Counted from the stretch's first letter, positions 38,469 through 50,110 are shown. The stretch: 64,000 bases of DNA from Pelodera strongyloides (GCA_036852015.1 JAANDG010000110.1:186001-250000); one strand, 5' to 3'. Made by a program: numbers and translations. Notes: generated by a model from the sequence alone, not told the origin.

Positions 38469-38936
38469 ATGGCTCAATCAGTTCCTCCCGGTGATATCGG
38501 CACCCAGCCCAACGCCAAAGTCGTCTTCAACGCTCCCTACGATGACAAGCACACCTACCACATCAAGGTTTGTTTTATTACATGACTTCTGATATCACCG
38601 CTTATTCGGGCGTTATCCCCATAATAGTACATCTATATACTTTTCTTTTAGGTGACCAACTCCGGAGGACGTCGTATCGGATGGGCTTTCAAGACCACCA
38701 ACATGAAGCGTCTTGGTGTGGACCCACCCTGCGGCGTGCTCGACCCCAAGGAGGCTGTGCTCGTCGCCGTCTCTTGCGATGCCTTCGCTTACGGACAGGA
38801 GGACACCAACAACGACCGTATCACCATTGAGTGGACCAACACCCCCGATGGTGCCGCCAAGCAGTTCCGCCGTGAGTGGTTCCAGGGAGACGGAATGGTC
38901 CGCAGAAAGAATCTGCCCATTGAGTACAACCCATAA
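38469..38936 (+). CDS. major sperm protein (MSP), two exons
   Basis: Exons 38469-38567 and 38652-38936 encode 127 aa, the standard MSP length. The 84-nt intron has donor GTTTGT and acceptor CTTTTAG and splits the protein between HIK and VTN. Recognisable MSP blocks: [10 protein letters not shown] at the start, [44 protein letters not shown] and [14 protein letters not shown] at the end. MSP is the immunoglobulin-like cytoskeletal protein of nematode sperm: dimers build filaments that drive crawling, and released MSP signals to oocytes. Codon use is strongly C-ending (GCC, ACC, AAG), unlike nearby DNA, as expected for a highly expressed gene. AATAAA follows at 38955. Confidence 0.97.
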
Positions 38937-38954
38937 ACAACGTTCGAGCACACA

Positions 38955-38960
38955 AATAAA
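38955..38960 (+). terminator. poly(A) signal of the MSP gene
   Basis: AATAAA lies 18 nt after the MSP stop codon. Confidence 0.6.
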
Positions 38961-39886
38961 CACTTTCTGTCCACGTGTTCATGACTTCGTTATCTTGTCA
39001 TTCGTTTTTGCTCTGTGTGCTGCTTTGAACTTGTGGAACCACAATGTGGATGTGATTTGCTTGCAATTGTTGTATTGTACGTTGTATGTTCCCTGTACAC
39101 GATGTCAGCAGGGTAACGGTGTAGTGTAGTATGCATCACATCTTCTATCATGCAATTTTTTGTGCTTTGCTCGACAGTTAGAACACGATTTGGAAGATAT
39201 AAGTTCCGCAAGGTGTTTACTTCCGTCTAGACCATGTGCATGTCTATATTACTAGGGCACTGGGCAAGTTTAAATCTGGTGTTATGTGGGTAAATCGGAT
39301 TTTACTATTAGTGTAAACTGACGAGTTAGAGAAACCGAAAAGCAAAGGAAAATGAGAGAACTTCTGATTGGAGAGGAAGAGAGAAAAAGCGAGGGCGTTT
39401 GCAAATTTATTGTTTCCTATACTATCTGTGTTGTAGAGGAAAGCGGAAGGTCCCATGCAAATTTATGGCTTGGTTTGTTTCGAATACGAGAGAAAAGGTG
39501 TAAAATAGGGTGCATTTGTGAGGAAGATGGTTGGACCCATTCAGTTTATAGCGTAACGATAGCCTTTCTGTTACACTGGCAAATCACCGAGATTAGCATG
39601 CGGACAGAGTTGCGCAAGAAAAGCATTGTAATGAAAATTTGCATTTTAATGGGGCGAGCAATATGCAAATTTTGTGAAAATTTGAATAAAAACTTATACA
39701 GGGTGGTCCAATAGTTTTAAAACCTGGCATTTTAACCGCCAAAACAATAATATTGATGCAGTGAACACGCGATTCGTTTTAATCAACGATTTATAATGTT
39801 TTGTAGCATAAAGCAAGTGCAGTTTTGCGGATATTGTACAGTAGTCGGCGAACCACGGTCGCCAAATGTTTCGAAGATTTTCTTTG

Positions 39887-40436
39887 TTGTGGGCTTTTGT
39901 GTGTGCTGTGCGTTGTCTTCTTTAGTCCTGCGCGCTCTTCCGTTCATTTGTCTCGGTTCGATCGTCCTTCGTAGCTCTTCCGATGGTTGACCTCCGTCCC
40001 GTGATGATCGCTGGTTACCTACCTAGTAAGCTACGCGCCTGCGCGCACTGTTATTTCGTGACCTAAAGATCTGAATATGTTGCTTGGGAATCCTTACTAC
40101 CATGATTGACGACGCGCTTCCGATCACGCTGCTGTAAAATACTCGGAAGGTTTCTGAATGCCATTCCGATCTTTCTTTATTTGTCATTGCTACAAAAGAC
40201 GATCATAACTGCTCTAAAAAAGATAACCGATGTCCAATATATAACCGATGTCCAACAGTCCTACAGTCTACTTATACTCGGCCTGCACCTCTACATTTAC
40301 ATTGTGGACATTTTCCGCCGATTTCGTGACTAGTATAATATAGCCATTACATCACTGCTAGTAAACCCATAAATTTTCTCAATAGGTAACCACTGATATC
40401 CCAACTGAACTCCTTAAATGTGTGTACTCCCTTTTG
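39887..40436 (+). repeat. left inverted arm of the composite
   Basis: ~550 bp starting TTGTGGGCTTTTGTGTGTGC, an almost exact inverted copy of 49417-49947. A 19-bp duplication (ACCGATGTCCAATATAT-like) is the main difference. The frame at 40106-40333 reappears inverted at 49519-49728 (CCKILGRFLNAIPIFLYLSL) and is a shared repeat frame, not evidence for a gene. Confidence 0.85.
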
Positions 40437-41059
40437 CTTCTAGCATTCTAGGCTTTGTGTATGTGCTGTGCGGTCGGTGTGGTGTAACACCGTTTTTTTC
40501 GAAGTTTTATTTACGCCTATTGTTTGCTGATTTTTGACATTGGTTGTTTATTTTCGATAAAGAAATGATATATGATAAATCATTGCTTTCTTCGGCGTCT
40601 GCGTGTTGCAGGCGATCATCTTGGTCGGAATGATTCGAGGACGGATTCGAAAAACCTTTGGCAGAAGGAGCCGGAAGTCACATGTATTTGGTGGCCCGAA
40701 TTAGCAATGGAACTGATTTCAGAAGAATGGATCCGCAAGTTTTTATTTATTGTTTTGTCTCTGTTCCCCATAGTTCATCACATTTTAATACGCAGAAAGT
40801 CGCTCGTTTTGTGGTACTGCTGGTAAGATTTGTGTCGTAGGATACATGTTTTTATTCCAGATGTTAAGGCTGTACATACCTGGAGAGCTCGGAGCTTTGC
40901 TTTTAAGCGTTGTACCTATTTTATCTTGGTATTGCTGCTCGTCGTATAGCGGCGAGGTCCATTTTTATTAATTTATTCGTTATCCAGGTGGACGAGAAGA
41001 CTAGTAGGCTGAAGGGAAAGCTGTGGGAACGCTTTCGCTCTTGATCCCGTTCCGTCTCT

Positions 41060-42157
41060 TTGGAGGAGAATCATTATCAGTATTCAGTGTTGCATTTTGA
41101 GCGGTTGAGAACGCATGTCAAGGGATTATTGCGGTCGTCTATAAGCTTCAGGAGCTTGATACGTTTGCATGAGTTGAACAGTTGTGAACTTGAGGAGTTT
41201 GCTGTCATGTCGAGAGAAAGCTTCAGGAGCTTGATCATTTGGTATGAATTTGAGCATTTGCAAACTCAAGGAGTTTTTTCGCTAGACGTCAAGGGACGCT
41301 TTTTCGGTCGTGTTTGGGCTCCAGGAGCTTCATGTTTTTGATTGATTTGGGCACGCGAACTCGAGGAGTTTTACGTATGCGAATGTATTCAAGAGAAGTT
41401 GTTTTTTCGTTCGTGAGTTGTGAGCTCGATATAAACTTTTGTGTAAGTAAAAGTTGAATACTTGTGAATGTTTTACCCAGTCGTTCTTGAGCTCCAGGGG
41501 CCCTTATATACATCTTTCGCGTAAGTTAAACATTTGTATATAGCGTGCATTTGGAAAATCTCAACTAGAAATTATTTATCGTTTTCTATCGGTTCGCTCA
41601 TGAGTGCCAGCAGTAGAAGGACTCGGAGGAGTTTACTGGTCAAGGGAGGTGTTTTCGATAGTTTGTACGCTCCAGAAGCCGGATTTTTGTGTAAATTTGA
41701 ATTTGTACAATCACAAGTCACATGACGAATTGTCACAAGTGACATGTCCATATTGTTATTTTTATTATTTTTATTATCATTTTTTTTTTCACGCAGACGT
41801 GAGAACACCCTGTTGGTTGGAGAGTAATCTTTCCAAAGGTCCATGGTATCGGCATGTATGAATGTTGTGACGGGAGTCGTGCGCGGACAATTTCGAAAAA
41901 TCGTTTGTAAAAATTTTGGGCATGCGAGAACTCCAGGAGTTCGTTTGGTTGAAACGCACGTCAAGACGATGGGTCGATCGTTAATAAGCTGGTGAGGCTT
42001 GATTTTTTTTTGTCAGTGAATCTGAGCATTTGCGTAAACTCCATTTGTTTGCTAGAAATGCACGCAATGTGACGTTCTGCTGTCATAGACGAGCTCAAGA
42101 AGCATTTATGTAGTAGCGAGCATTTGTGAATTTGAGGAGGTTGCAAGACATGCTGTA
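41060..42157. repeat. degenerate satellite with GGAGCTT / GAGGAGTTT units
   Basis: Recurring pieces are CTCCAGGAGCTT or TTCAGGAGCTTGAT, then a TTTGAGCATTTGC-like stretch, then AACTCGAGGAGTTT, then a GTCAAGGGA-like stretch. Irregular spacing of ~70-120 bp. It continues after the LTR element at 46755, so the retrotransposon landed inside it. Confidence 0.6.
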
Positions 42158-42613
42158 TGAAAAGACTGGCACTGTTTGGTTGTGCTTTCGTCTTCCGACC
42201 CGAAGTCCAGTAAGAGAGAGAGACAGTTTATATAAAGAGTTTATTAGTACGGCGCGGGGCAATACAAGCACAAAGAAGAAAGTACCGCAATGGTAAGTTA
42301 ATGATCCGGGCGTCGGTTTCACCTATTGCCTCTCAAAGATCACCGATCTCTTTCAGAGCTCGGTATAGTTCCAGAATAAGATGATAGCGTGGGAGAGCTA
42401 GCGTCTAAGGCGACGGAATAATACGGGCACGCAGCCCCAAGTCTTATCGACTACACAGAGTACGAATACGAAGGATATGCCCAATTTAGGCCAAGTATAA
42501 TAATTAACCTATTACGGTTACGGTATTGGTAATAAGGGTAAGCGGGAATATAAACCCTAATTCTACGGTAATTATGTTAATAAATAGAAAAGAGTGGTCG
42601 TGCAGTCACGACA
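42158..42613 (-). repeat. LTR (3' in element orientation)
   Basis: 456 bp, TG...CA, identical by eye to 46299-46754. Outer flank CTGTA is the 5-bp target duplication. Contains a TTTATATAAAG motif. Confidence 0.95.
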
Positions 42614-44456
42614 CTCCCGGCCGACGAAGATCCTAAGTCCTAAGACATACAGAAAAACCATAAGAGTACAACAGAAGAGCGGTAAACGGGAGGAACAGAA
42701 AGGAATTTACGCATCTTGACTCGAAAGACTGTTCATTGTTAAAGAACAGAGTTATTTTAATATTAGTTAAACCGTGTCGACCTCAAGCAACCGGATCCTT
42801 GCTTCCTGGGTGGTCAATACAGTAAGACACCCGAGCCGGCCTTCCATATATGGTAGCTGAGAGTTCCTAAAGAGTGCGGTGCTGACGCAAACGCGCGCGT
42901 TGCGGTTCGGCGGGAGCGAATATTTTTCAATTCGACCGGCGTCATTTCGTCATCACCCTTTCTCGCTGTTCGCTCATGAGAGTTTTTCAGTTGTTTATAG
43001 TTGTTATTATTGTTTTAGATTAGTTTAGTTTGTTTCTAATGCTAGTAGACGGCGCACCGCGCCCCTCCGGGGGCAAAAGCCGTATAGTTGCTACCAGTTG
43101 GCTGAGTTAACACTATTTTCCGTACAAAATAGCAAAGTTGATGCGTAATAGAAACAGAGACAAAATGGGGATAAACAGCAGCAAATGTCGAGCTTTTTTG
43201 CTTAGTGTTATCCTTTGGTTTCGTCCTTGCACTTCTCTTCGTTTCAGGTCCGTTTTCTGGCCATGGGGACCGCTATCAAGCGCCGAAGGAGCCTTCTTCT
43301 TCTCTCCAAGTAGGTTCTTCTTCTCGTAGCCGATGACTGGAGGGCTTTCAAGCCAGGGCAATCCCTCCAAGTCATATATTTAGTAGACGGCGGAGGTTTA
43401 TCCTCACAGTTGCAGCTGCTTTGTTGCAAATTCCAGCTTTAGTTTTACGCAAAAAGTGTTATTGTATTTTTAGTTTTCCATTATCTGGAGTTATATTTTT
43501 CAGTTGACTGGCAGAAGGGCGCTCTAAACGGATGCGTCCCCGTCCTCGACAATGAATGAGGAGTAAATCGAAGGCGATTAGGTTAATTTTGAAGGTTCCG
43601 CAGTTTATTTTTATTGGTAAAAAAAGATTAGCTTGACAATTTAAAGAGTTGCTTGTCATTAAGAATGCAGTTATTTTTCTTTAAGTAAGTTATCCGTTGA
43701 AAAATTAATTATTTCTTAGGAGTTATAATTATTTATTTCAGTTATCGGTCGCGTGAAGCGTTTGAGTTGATTTGGACTGGCGAGACGACCTGAAGCCGAC
43801 TTCACCCAAAACCCGAACTCCCGCTGGTGCGTGGAATAAAATTTGCATTTTATTTTAATTTACAGTTATGCATTCTTGTTTTATTGTTTAATGCAAGTTA
43901 ATAGTTGTTCTGAAAAATTTGGTTCTGAATTCGTTGTCTGCCAGTTTTACCTGAGTTTTCCAGAATGGGAGTTACTACAGAATTTGTTTTTAAAAATTTC
44001 ATAGTTGTATCCGAGTGAGAGTGGAGTTTGGAAATAGAGGTTTCCTGATAATATTTCGGAGTTAAATTAAGCCAAACGTAAATGAATATAACTAGTTAAA
44101 AACATTGCCGGGTATTAACCCCAGTTTTTAAGTTCAGATTTTTAGTTTACAACTTTCAAATGAAAGAATATTATTTAAAAAGGGTAGTTATCCTCTAGTG
44201 GGAGTTAAAAATCAAGAGGCCACTGCTTTAGTTTAGAATGCTAAACCAAAGCTGCAGTAGCAGTAAGTTTTTTTTTTTTTTTTTTTTCTTCTTGACGAAG
44301 AAGAGTTTACCGATTTTGAGCCTTAGACCCCGTTTCGGGTAGTTGTGAGGCTTGCCCCTCAAGTTAGTCTTCCGCGCAAACCTGATGGGCGTTTTAACAC
44401 CAATTGCTCGTTCCGTAGAAACATTTTCCGATGTTATGTTCACAAGTTTACCTGAT

Positions 44457-45056
44457 TTACGATTTAGGAGTTGTCCGTGCTTGCTTCGTAGTTGGTTTAG
44501 TTAAATTGGATTTACAAAAAACAGCGGCTTTCTCGGTACTAAGCACATGGAGTTCACACATTTTCGACGAGCTAGGAGTAGGAGAAACCGCCTCATTATT
44601 TATAAACAAACAACTCGGCAAACGCTCGTCAAAAATGGGTAGAATAGTTTTTGTAGGCACTTTTTGTGTAGTGCGGCGTTGAGAAGTTTCCCGACAATTA
44701 GTCAAAAACGGTTTATTGGAAACATTTTGAACAGAATCGGGAAGTTGAGAATTAATAAGATTAGTTGAAGAAACAGAATTAGGGATCAAAATAGAAGTCA
44801 CTGGTGGTGTGAGTTGTCCTTTAGTTGATGCATGAAGGAGTTGACAATTAGATAGAGGAGAATGAGAAGTTGACCCTTTAGTTGATAGGTGAAATTGAGA
44901 ATCAGGGAGTTGTAAATTGGAAGATGAAGAATGAGAAGTTTGCCCTTTAGTTATATGATATGGGTGTGAAATAGGGAGTTTTGAGTTAGGAGGAGAATGA
45001 GAAATATTAGTGTGGAGAACGAAAAAACTCACGTTCTTGCTCCTCGCTATCTTCAA
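44457..45056 (-). CDS. second reading frame of the LTR element, Ser-rich
   Basis: Overlaps the end of the gag-like frame by 50 nt in another frame, so expression would need a frameshift or splicing. Its first half has three repeats of ~21 aa built on TKGQTSHSSSSN/TKGSTSHSPLSN, matched by ~63-bp DNA repeats. The C-terminal part (DERLPSCLFINNEAV) is not recognised. May be a truncated pol start or just the end of gag. Confidence 0.4.
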   Translation of the reverse strand: MKIARSKNVSFFVLHTNISHSPPNSKLPISHPYHITKGQTSHSSSSNLQLPDSQFHLSTKGSTSHSPLSNCQLLHASTKGQLTPPVTSILIPNSVSSTNLINSQLPDSVQNVSNKPFLTNCRETSQRRTTQKVPTKTILPIFDERLPSCLFINNEAVSPTPSSSKMCELHVLSTEKAAVFCKSNLTKPTTKQARTTPKS

Positions 45057-46143
45057 TTCCTCCTCCTTGAGCTGTCCTTGTGTTTCGCACGAATTCCTTC
45101 TTCTCCGGTGAAAACCATCGGTCCTTTCCTTCTTCCACTGACATCGGTTTCTCGGCGCATCCGTCGATTCCAGTCTCTTCCGACTGCGTTTCCGTCATAA
45201 CATGTGTGTGAGTTGGTTCTTGCATTTTAGAGTTACCTCCGTACTTTTCAGGCTCGCCGAACGATCGTGGGACGACATCGTTTCGCCTTGGGCCAGACAA
45301 GTCTGTTCTCTGTGGTGGAGATTGAGGAGTGGGCTTTTCCAAATCAAAGGATGGTGAGTTGGATTTTCGTTCAGTTTTCCGTTGAAAAGACTGATTTTGA
45401 TGCGGAGTTTGTGAATTCGTTTCGTAGTTCGGCGCGTTCATATTGGGTTGAGTTTGCCGCCTGCTCCGGGGAGTTATCTCGTGTCCACTAGGGCTGTCGA
45501 AGTTCGGAGGCCTACCTCGTCGGAAAATGTAGTCGGTTTTCTCAAGTTCAGGGCGTTCTTGTCCAGTGTCCTCTAAGGGAGTTGGTCTGTTTTCCACTTG
45601 AAAAACATGATCGCAATCTCCACGTTCCCTGGTATCAAACCGCTCGACTGGGTTGATTCCACCCGGAGTTTGTGTGAAAGCAGTTTTTTCCACCTGTACA
45701 TCGGTGCTGAGTTGCCGTTGTTGTCCGTTATGAGTCAAGATACTCAAAAAAGGCAACTCGGAGGGTTCGTCCAAAAGAATGCCGTGATCAGCGGCAATGT
45801 TACTCAGTTCAATAATGTAGTCACTCATTGTTTCGAGTAGTTTACGAGTTCGGTTTTTATTCAGAAATGCATCAAACAGAAGGAAGTTTTTTCTTTTCAG
45901 GTAGTCGGCTTCTGAAAGAGTTTTCCAGATGTAGTTCTGAAGTTGTTCTAGAGTTGTAATTTCAGCCTTTAAACGATTAATGGCGGCTGCAGTTTGATTA
46001 CTTGGGACATAGATCAAGTCGTCCCAGTTTAAGGCAAGGAGTTCTTGCACCGAGTCAAGGCATGAGTTGAAGTATTTGATTGAATAAGTTATTTTTCCTT
46101 TCAGGTTTTCGAGTCGATGAGCGTTCGTCTGACGAGGAGTCAT
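45007..46143 (-). CDS. gag-like protein of the LTR element
   Basis: ATG at 46143, ~150 nt inside the 5' LTR; 378 codons. The N-terminal half is predicted mostly helical (KITYSIKYFNSCLDS, LKAEITTLEQLQNYIW), in the style of BEL/Pao-type or Gypsy gag proteins. The second half is polar and Pro/Arg-rich. No CCHC zinc knuckle seen. The frame is also open upstream to 46254 using a non-ATG codon. Confidence 0.6.
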   Translation of the reverse strand: MTPRQTNAHRLENLKGKITYSIKYFNSCLDSVQELLALNWDDLIYVPSNQTAAAINRLKAEITTLEQLQNYIWKTLSEADYLKRKNFLLFDAFLNKNRTRKLLETMSDYIIELSNIAADHGILLDEPSELPFLSILTHNGQQRQLSTDVQVEKTAFTQTPGGINPVERFDTRERGDCDHVFQVENRPTPLEDTGQERPELEKTDYIFRRGRPPNFDSPSGHEITPRSRRQTQPNMNAPNYETNSQTPHQNQSFQRKTERKSNSPSFDLEKPTPQSPPQRTDLSGPRRNDVVPRSFGEPEKYGGNSKMQEPTHTHVMTETQSEETGIDGCAEKPMSVEEGKDRWFSPEKKEFVRNTRTAQGGGIEDSEEQEREFFRSPH

Positions 46144-46278
46144 CGTGAAACGAAGGCGATACAATCCGACAAGTATCAAAAACCAACGAGCAAGGAAAAG
46201 TGTTAAAAAAAAGTTGAAATTTGAAATTTGTAATAAAAACAAACGGTGTTTCAAGTTGTTTTAATGAGGTCACAGTTC

Positions 46279-46298
46279 GATCCCGGGTTGGGGTACCA
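46279..46298 (-). promoter_or_regulatory. primer-binding site of the LTR element
   Basis: On the minus strand TGGTACCCCAACCCGGGATC begins directly at the LTR edge. Read on +, the sequence looks like a tRNA T-arm and acceptor end (GTTCGATCCCGGG...ACCA). The donor tRNA was not identified. Confidence 0.7.
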
Positions 46299-46754
46299 TG
46301 AAAAGACTGGCACTGTTTGGTTGTGCTTTCGTCTTCCGACCCGAAGTCCAGTAAGAGAGAGAGACAGTTTATATAAAGAGTTTATTAGTACGGCGCGGGG
46401 CAATACAAGCACAAAGAAGAAAGTACCGCAATGGTAAGTTAATGATCCGGGCGTCGGTTTCACCTATTGCCTCTCAAAGATCACCGATCTCTTTCAGAGC
46501 TCGGTATAGTTCCAGAATAAGATGATAGCGTGGGAGAGCTAGCGTCTAAGGCGACGGAATAATACGGGCACGCAGCCCCAAGTCTTATCGACTACACAGA
46601 GTACGAATACGAAGGATATGCCCAATTTAGGCCAAGTATAATAATTAACCTATTACGGTTACGGTATTGGTAATAAGGGTAAGCGGGAATATAAACCCTA
46701 ATTCTACGGTAATTATGTTAATAAATAGAAAAGAGTGGTCGTGCAGTCACGACA
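46299..46754 (-). repeat. LTR (5' in element orientation)
   Basis: Identical by eye to 42158-42613. Followed on + by CTGTA, the second target duplication copy. Confidence 0.95.
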
Positions 46755-47289
46755 CTGTAGTTACACACGCCTTGTGCCAAGAGTTCCAGGAGCTTGTGTA
46801 TGAATTATGAATTGAGCATATGCGAACTCGAGGAGTTACAGGAGTGAACTCCAAGAGGTGTTATTTGGTCGTTTACTGGTTTCTTAGCCTCGGAAGCTCA
46901 ATTTTTCGTGTATACTTTTCAGCATTTGTAAACGCAGGAGTTTGGTTAAGAGCTCCTGGAGCTTATGTGTAAATTGAACATATGTTAACAGGAGTGCACG
47001 TCAAGATATGTTATTTGGTTATTTAGTCATTTACTGTCTCGCCATTGGTCAAAATTAATGACATTTGGCTCAGAGCTGCTAAGGTATTATCCTTATTGAC
47101 TTTGGGCATGCATTTACTCTTTATCAGCTTCTGTGGCTCCATTCTTCGTGTTATTTTGAGCAATTATAAACTTGCCGGAGCTATATGTGAAGAGTTTACG
47201 GGAGAGATATACATGCGAAGAGCCTGTTTGCGTTTACGATTTGGTAATAATAAGTAAGATGTGCTTAGCTTAAGTATTTGTTATGGCTT

Positions 47290-47780
47290 CTTCAAAAGTC
47301 GCGAGCTGGAGAGTGCAGGACGTTACCTCCCCGGAGTCGGTGCGTCTTTAGTTTGTCTGTCTGCGGAATTGTTGAGACATAAACGAATGGAAACGTCTAC
47401 AAAATATGGGGAAAAGACGATTGTCAAATGTATTTGTTATATCTCACACTCCTGGTTAAAAGAAAAGTCGGATGCAAAAGCTATTCGAGTGTTGACAATT
47501 CATGTAGTTGACCAAAGCTGCAACGCGAAAAGAGAGCGACTAACTCTTAGTTACGATGTGTTGTTATGACTTGAAGCGGCGAGCTGTAGCTTGAAGACAT
47601 TCAGAGACAGTCCCTAGTCTTTCTAGCCCTGCAGAACTAAGACATAAATGAGTTTCAAACGTCGACTAAATGAGCGGAGAAGGCAATTGCCAAATGCATT
47701 AGTGCTTTGTGTCAATATTGTTAAAAAGTTTCAGGTGCAAAAGACTAATTCGAGTGTTGACGATCTGTAGTTTTGTGGAA
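47290..47780. repeat. two diverged ~280-bp direct repeats
   Basis: The unit from GCGAGCTGGAGAGTGCAGG (47299) to AGTGTTGACAATTCATGTAG is echoed from GCGAGCTGTAGCTTGAAG (47579) to AGTGTTGACGATCTGTAG. Shared pieces include GAATT/GAACT...AAGACATAAA and CAAATGTATT/CAAATGCATT. Both lie within the composite insertion. The forward frame at 47261-47569 is not recognised. Confidence 0.5.
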
Positions 47781-49416
47781 GTTAGGTAAAGTACCATGTT
47801 TATGTTTTGCGGTGGCTGATTCAGCAGTCATGGAGTCATGTCAAGAGAAATACAGTGGCCCGACGTCTAGAAGCAAGAGAAGGTGTAATATTCATGTTCG
47901 TTGTCAGGTGGATATGCGCCAGTCATGTTAGGAGAAGTACGGTATCGGTTAGCGTTTAAGAGGACCGTCTAATGTCCACTGTTAGTGTGATACTCTTTTT
48001 CGGTGTTAAGTTGAGCGTATGAGGTGGCGACACCATCTGGTTCCCCTCGAGATTGGGCAAACAACAGACTAGCGTAAGGTCAGGACGTATTGCAGTCAGT
48101 CGGATGATTAGGCTTTGCATTTACTTTACAGGGATTTCTTTATCAGAGATTTGGAAAGTGTTATTATTTAGCACGGAAATTGTTGAAGTGTTTTGGTTTG
48201 TCCTGGACGTGATCTTTGTTAAGATAAACGGCGGGAGACGTAAATCGTTTGGACGTACGAAACGTCGGATTAAATATTTGTTTATAGAAGTCATCGTTTT
48301 TAAGAAATAGCGGAATATGCGCGGGTACCGGGATGCGATCATAATTTATGTTTGTGATGTTCGGTGTTCTGCTGAAGAAAGGACCCGAGATTGCGAACAA
48401 AAATGGGCGAAATTAGGAGGAAATTGTATATTTAACTGAAAATTGTTTGGTACCGAAACTTGCGTGATGCAAAAGGCCGAAGGGTAGTCGGCGTGGTTTT
48501 GCGATGAGAGTCGCTCTACCCTGGTATGAGGGTCGTACCCAAAAGCGCCATATACAAGCTGCGACGATACGAATACAAGTACTATATGCCGCGATGTTTT
48601 GTGAGAGCGCTATCCCACAATCGGAAGTCGGATACGTATCCTGTGATTTGTCTGTTTTCGTTGGTGAAGCCTGTTTGCGCAGTTTGCTATGATTACCCTC
48701 GATGAATAGGGGTTTAATCACCACATTAGACAATGATACGGACAGAAGTATTGCAAACGTAGCTCGGCGATCGTTATAGAAGTTATAGTAATACGTCACT
48801 AAGGCCTCACCGCCGGCGAGGGGTGATATGTTAGTCAACTGGGAATGTGGGAACTTGATATGTAAGCACGTATGCAATATGCTGGTTTACTCGCCATGCT
48901 CCGGGCAGAAACAAACGTTGGTTGGTGTTGCACATGTGCGTACGGTTAGCATACTATCATTAAGGAAGGTCGGATGGACCCGAGCAGGAGCAAGGCGCAT
49001 GATTTGCGGTTTTTTAATGTGTGCAAAACTATACGTTCAGAACTACATCAGGCATTCCGTTGGCCGATAGCTGGCAAAACAAATTGATCACTTTGATGTT
49101 CTACCACCTAAAAGCCCAGTACTTTCGAATAAACTTTTGCATAATTACTGTTGTTTTCATTGTACAATATCCGCAAAATGTAGTTTTTCGCGTAGCGAAC
49201 TAGTGAGCGGAACTGAATAAGCGTAGCGCATGAAGTGGAGCGAGCAGTGAGCGTAGAGAAAAGTGCAGTTTTGCGGATATTGTACAGTAGTCGGCGAACC
49301 ACGGTCGCCAAATGTTTCGAAGTGAACGCGTTGCGTGTTACGTCATTCTAGGCTTTGTGTCCCACCCACCCACCCTAATATCAACGCCCGGGCGTATACT
49401 GTAAGATGACAGAAGG

Positions 49417-49947
49417 AAAAGGGAGTACACACATTTAAGGAGTTCAGTTGGGATATCAGTGGTTACCTATTGAGAAAATTTATGGGTTTACTAGCAGTGA
49501 TGTAATGGCTATATTATACTAGTCACGAAATCGGCGGAAAATGTCCACAATGTAAATGTAGAGGTGCAGGCCGAGTATAAGTAGACTGTAGGACTGTTGG
49601 ACATCGGTTATCTTTTTTAGAGCAGTTATGATCGTCTTTTGTAGCAATGACAAATAAAGAAAGATCGGAATGGCATTCAGAAACCTTCCGAGTATTTTAC
49701 AGCAGCGTGATCGGAAGCGCGTCGTCAATCATGGTAGTAAGGATTCCCAAGCAACATATTCAGATTTTTAGGTCACGAAATAACAGTGCGCGCAGGCGCG
49801 TAGCTTACTAGGTAGGTAACCAGCGATCATCACGGGACGGAGGTCAACCATCGGAAGAGCTACGAAGGACGATCGAACCGAGACAAATGAACGGAAGAGC
49901 GCGCAGGACTAAAGAAGACAACGCACAGCACACACAAAAGCCCACAA
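49417..49947 (-). repeat. right inverted arm of the composite
   Basis: Inverted copy of 39887-40436 lacking its 19-bp duplication. Bounded by the C-like block CATTCTAGGCTTTGTGT on the left and block A on the right, so its place relative to B and C differs from the left arm. Confidence 0.85.
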
Positions 49948-50110
49948 CCCACCTAAAAGCCCAGTACTTTCGAATAAACTTTTGCATAATTACTGTTGTT
50001 TTCATTGTACAATATCCGCAAAATGTAGTTTTTCGCGTAGCGAACTAGTGAGCGGAACTGAACAAGCGTAGCGCATGAAGTGGAGCGAGCAGTGAGCGTA
50101 GAGAAAAATA

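Larger units (their letters stand above)
42158..46754 (-). mobile_element. LTR retrotransposon, apparently non-autonomous
   Basis: 4.6 kb with two 456-bp LTRs that read as identical, and a perfect 5-bp target duplication (CTGTA), so insertion was recent. Orientation is minus: next to the LTR at 46299 the primer-binding site TGGTACCCCAACCCGGGATC complements a tRNA 3' end. Only a gag-like frame and a short Ser-rich second frame are present. I see no reverse transcriptase, RNase H or integrase motif in the remaining ~1.9 kb. Confidence 0.9.
39817..50108. mobile_element. unidentified composite insertion inside the mariner
   Basis: About 10.3 kb, no recognisable gene of its own. Block B (GTGCAGTTTTGCGGATATTG to TTTCGAAG) occurs at 39817-39876 and again at 49263-49322. 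Block A (CCACCTAAAAGCCCAG to GCGTAGAGAAAA) occurs at 49104-49262 and 49948-50107. The order is B...A-B...A, with TGCAGTTTT or TACAGTTTT at the left edge, the internal junction and the right edge. This looks like two tandem units of one element type, 9.4 kb and 0.84 kb, with a 9-bp target-like repeat. The interior has inverted arms, satellite-like repeats and an LTR element. Confidence 0.55.

Noticed and set aside
40106..49728. Matching ~70-aa frames at 40106-40333 (+) and 49519-49728 (-)
   Set aside because: They come from the inverted arms. One carries an in-frame repeat insertion, and nothing suggests coding selection.
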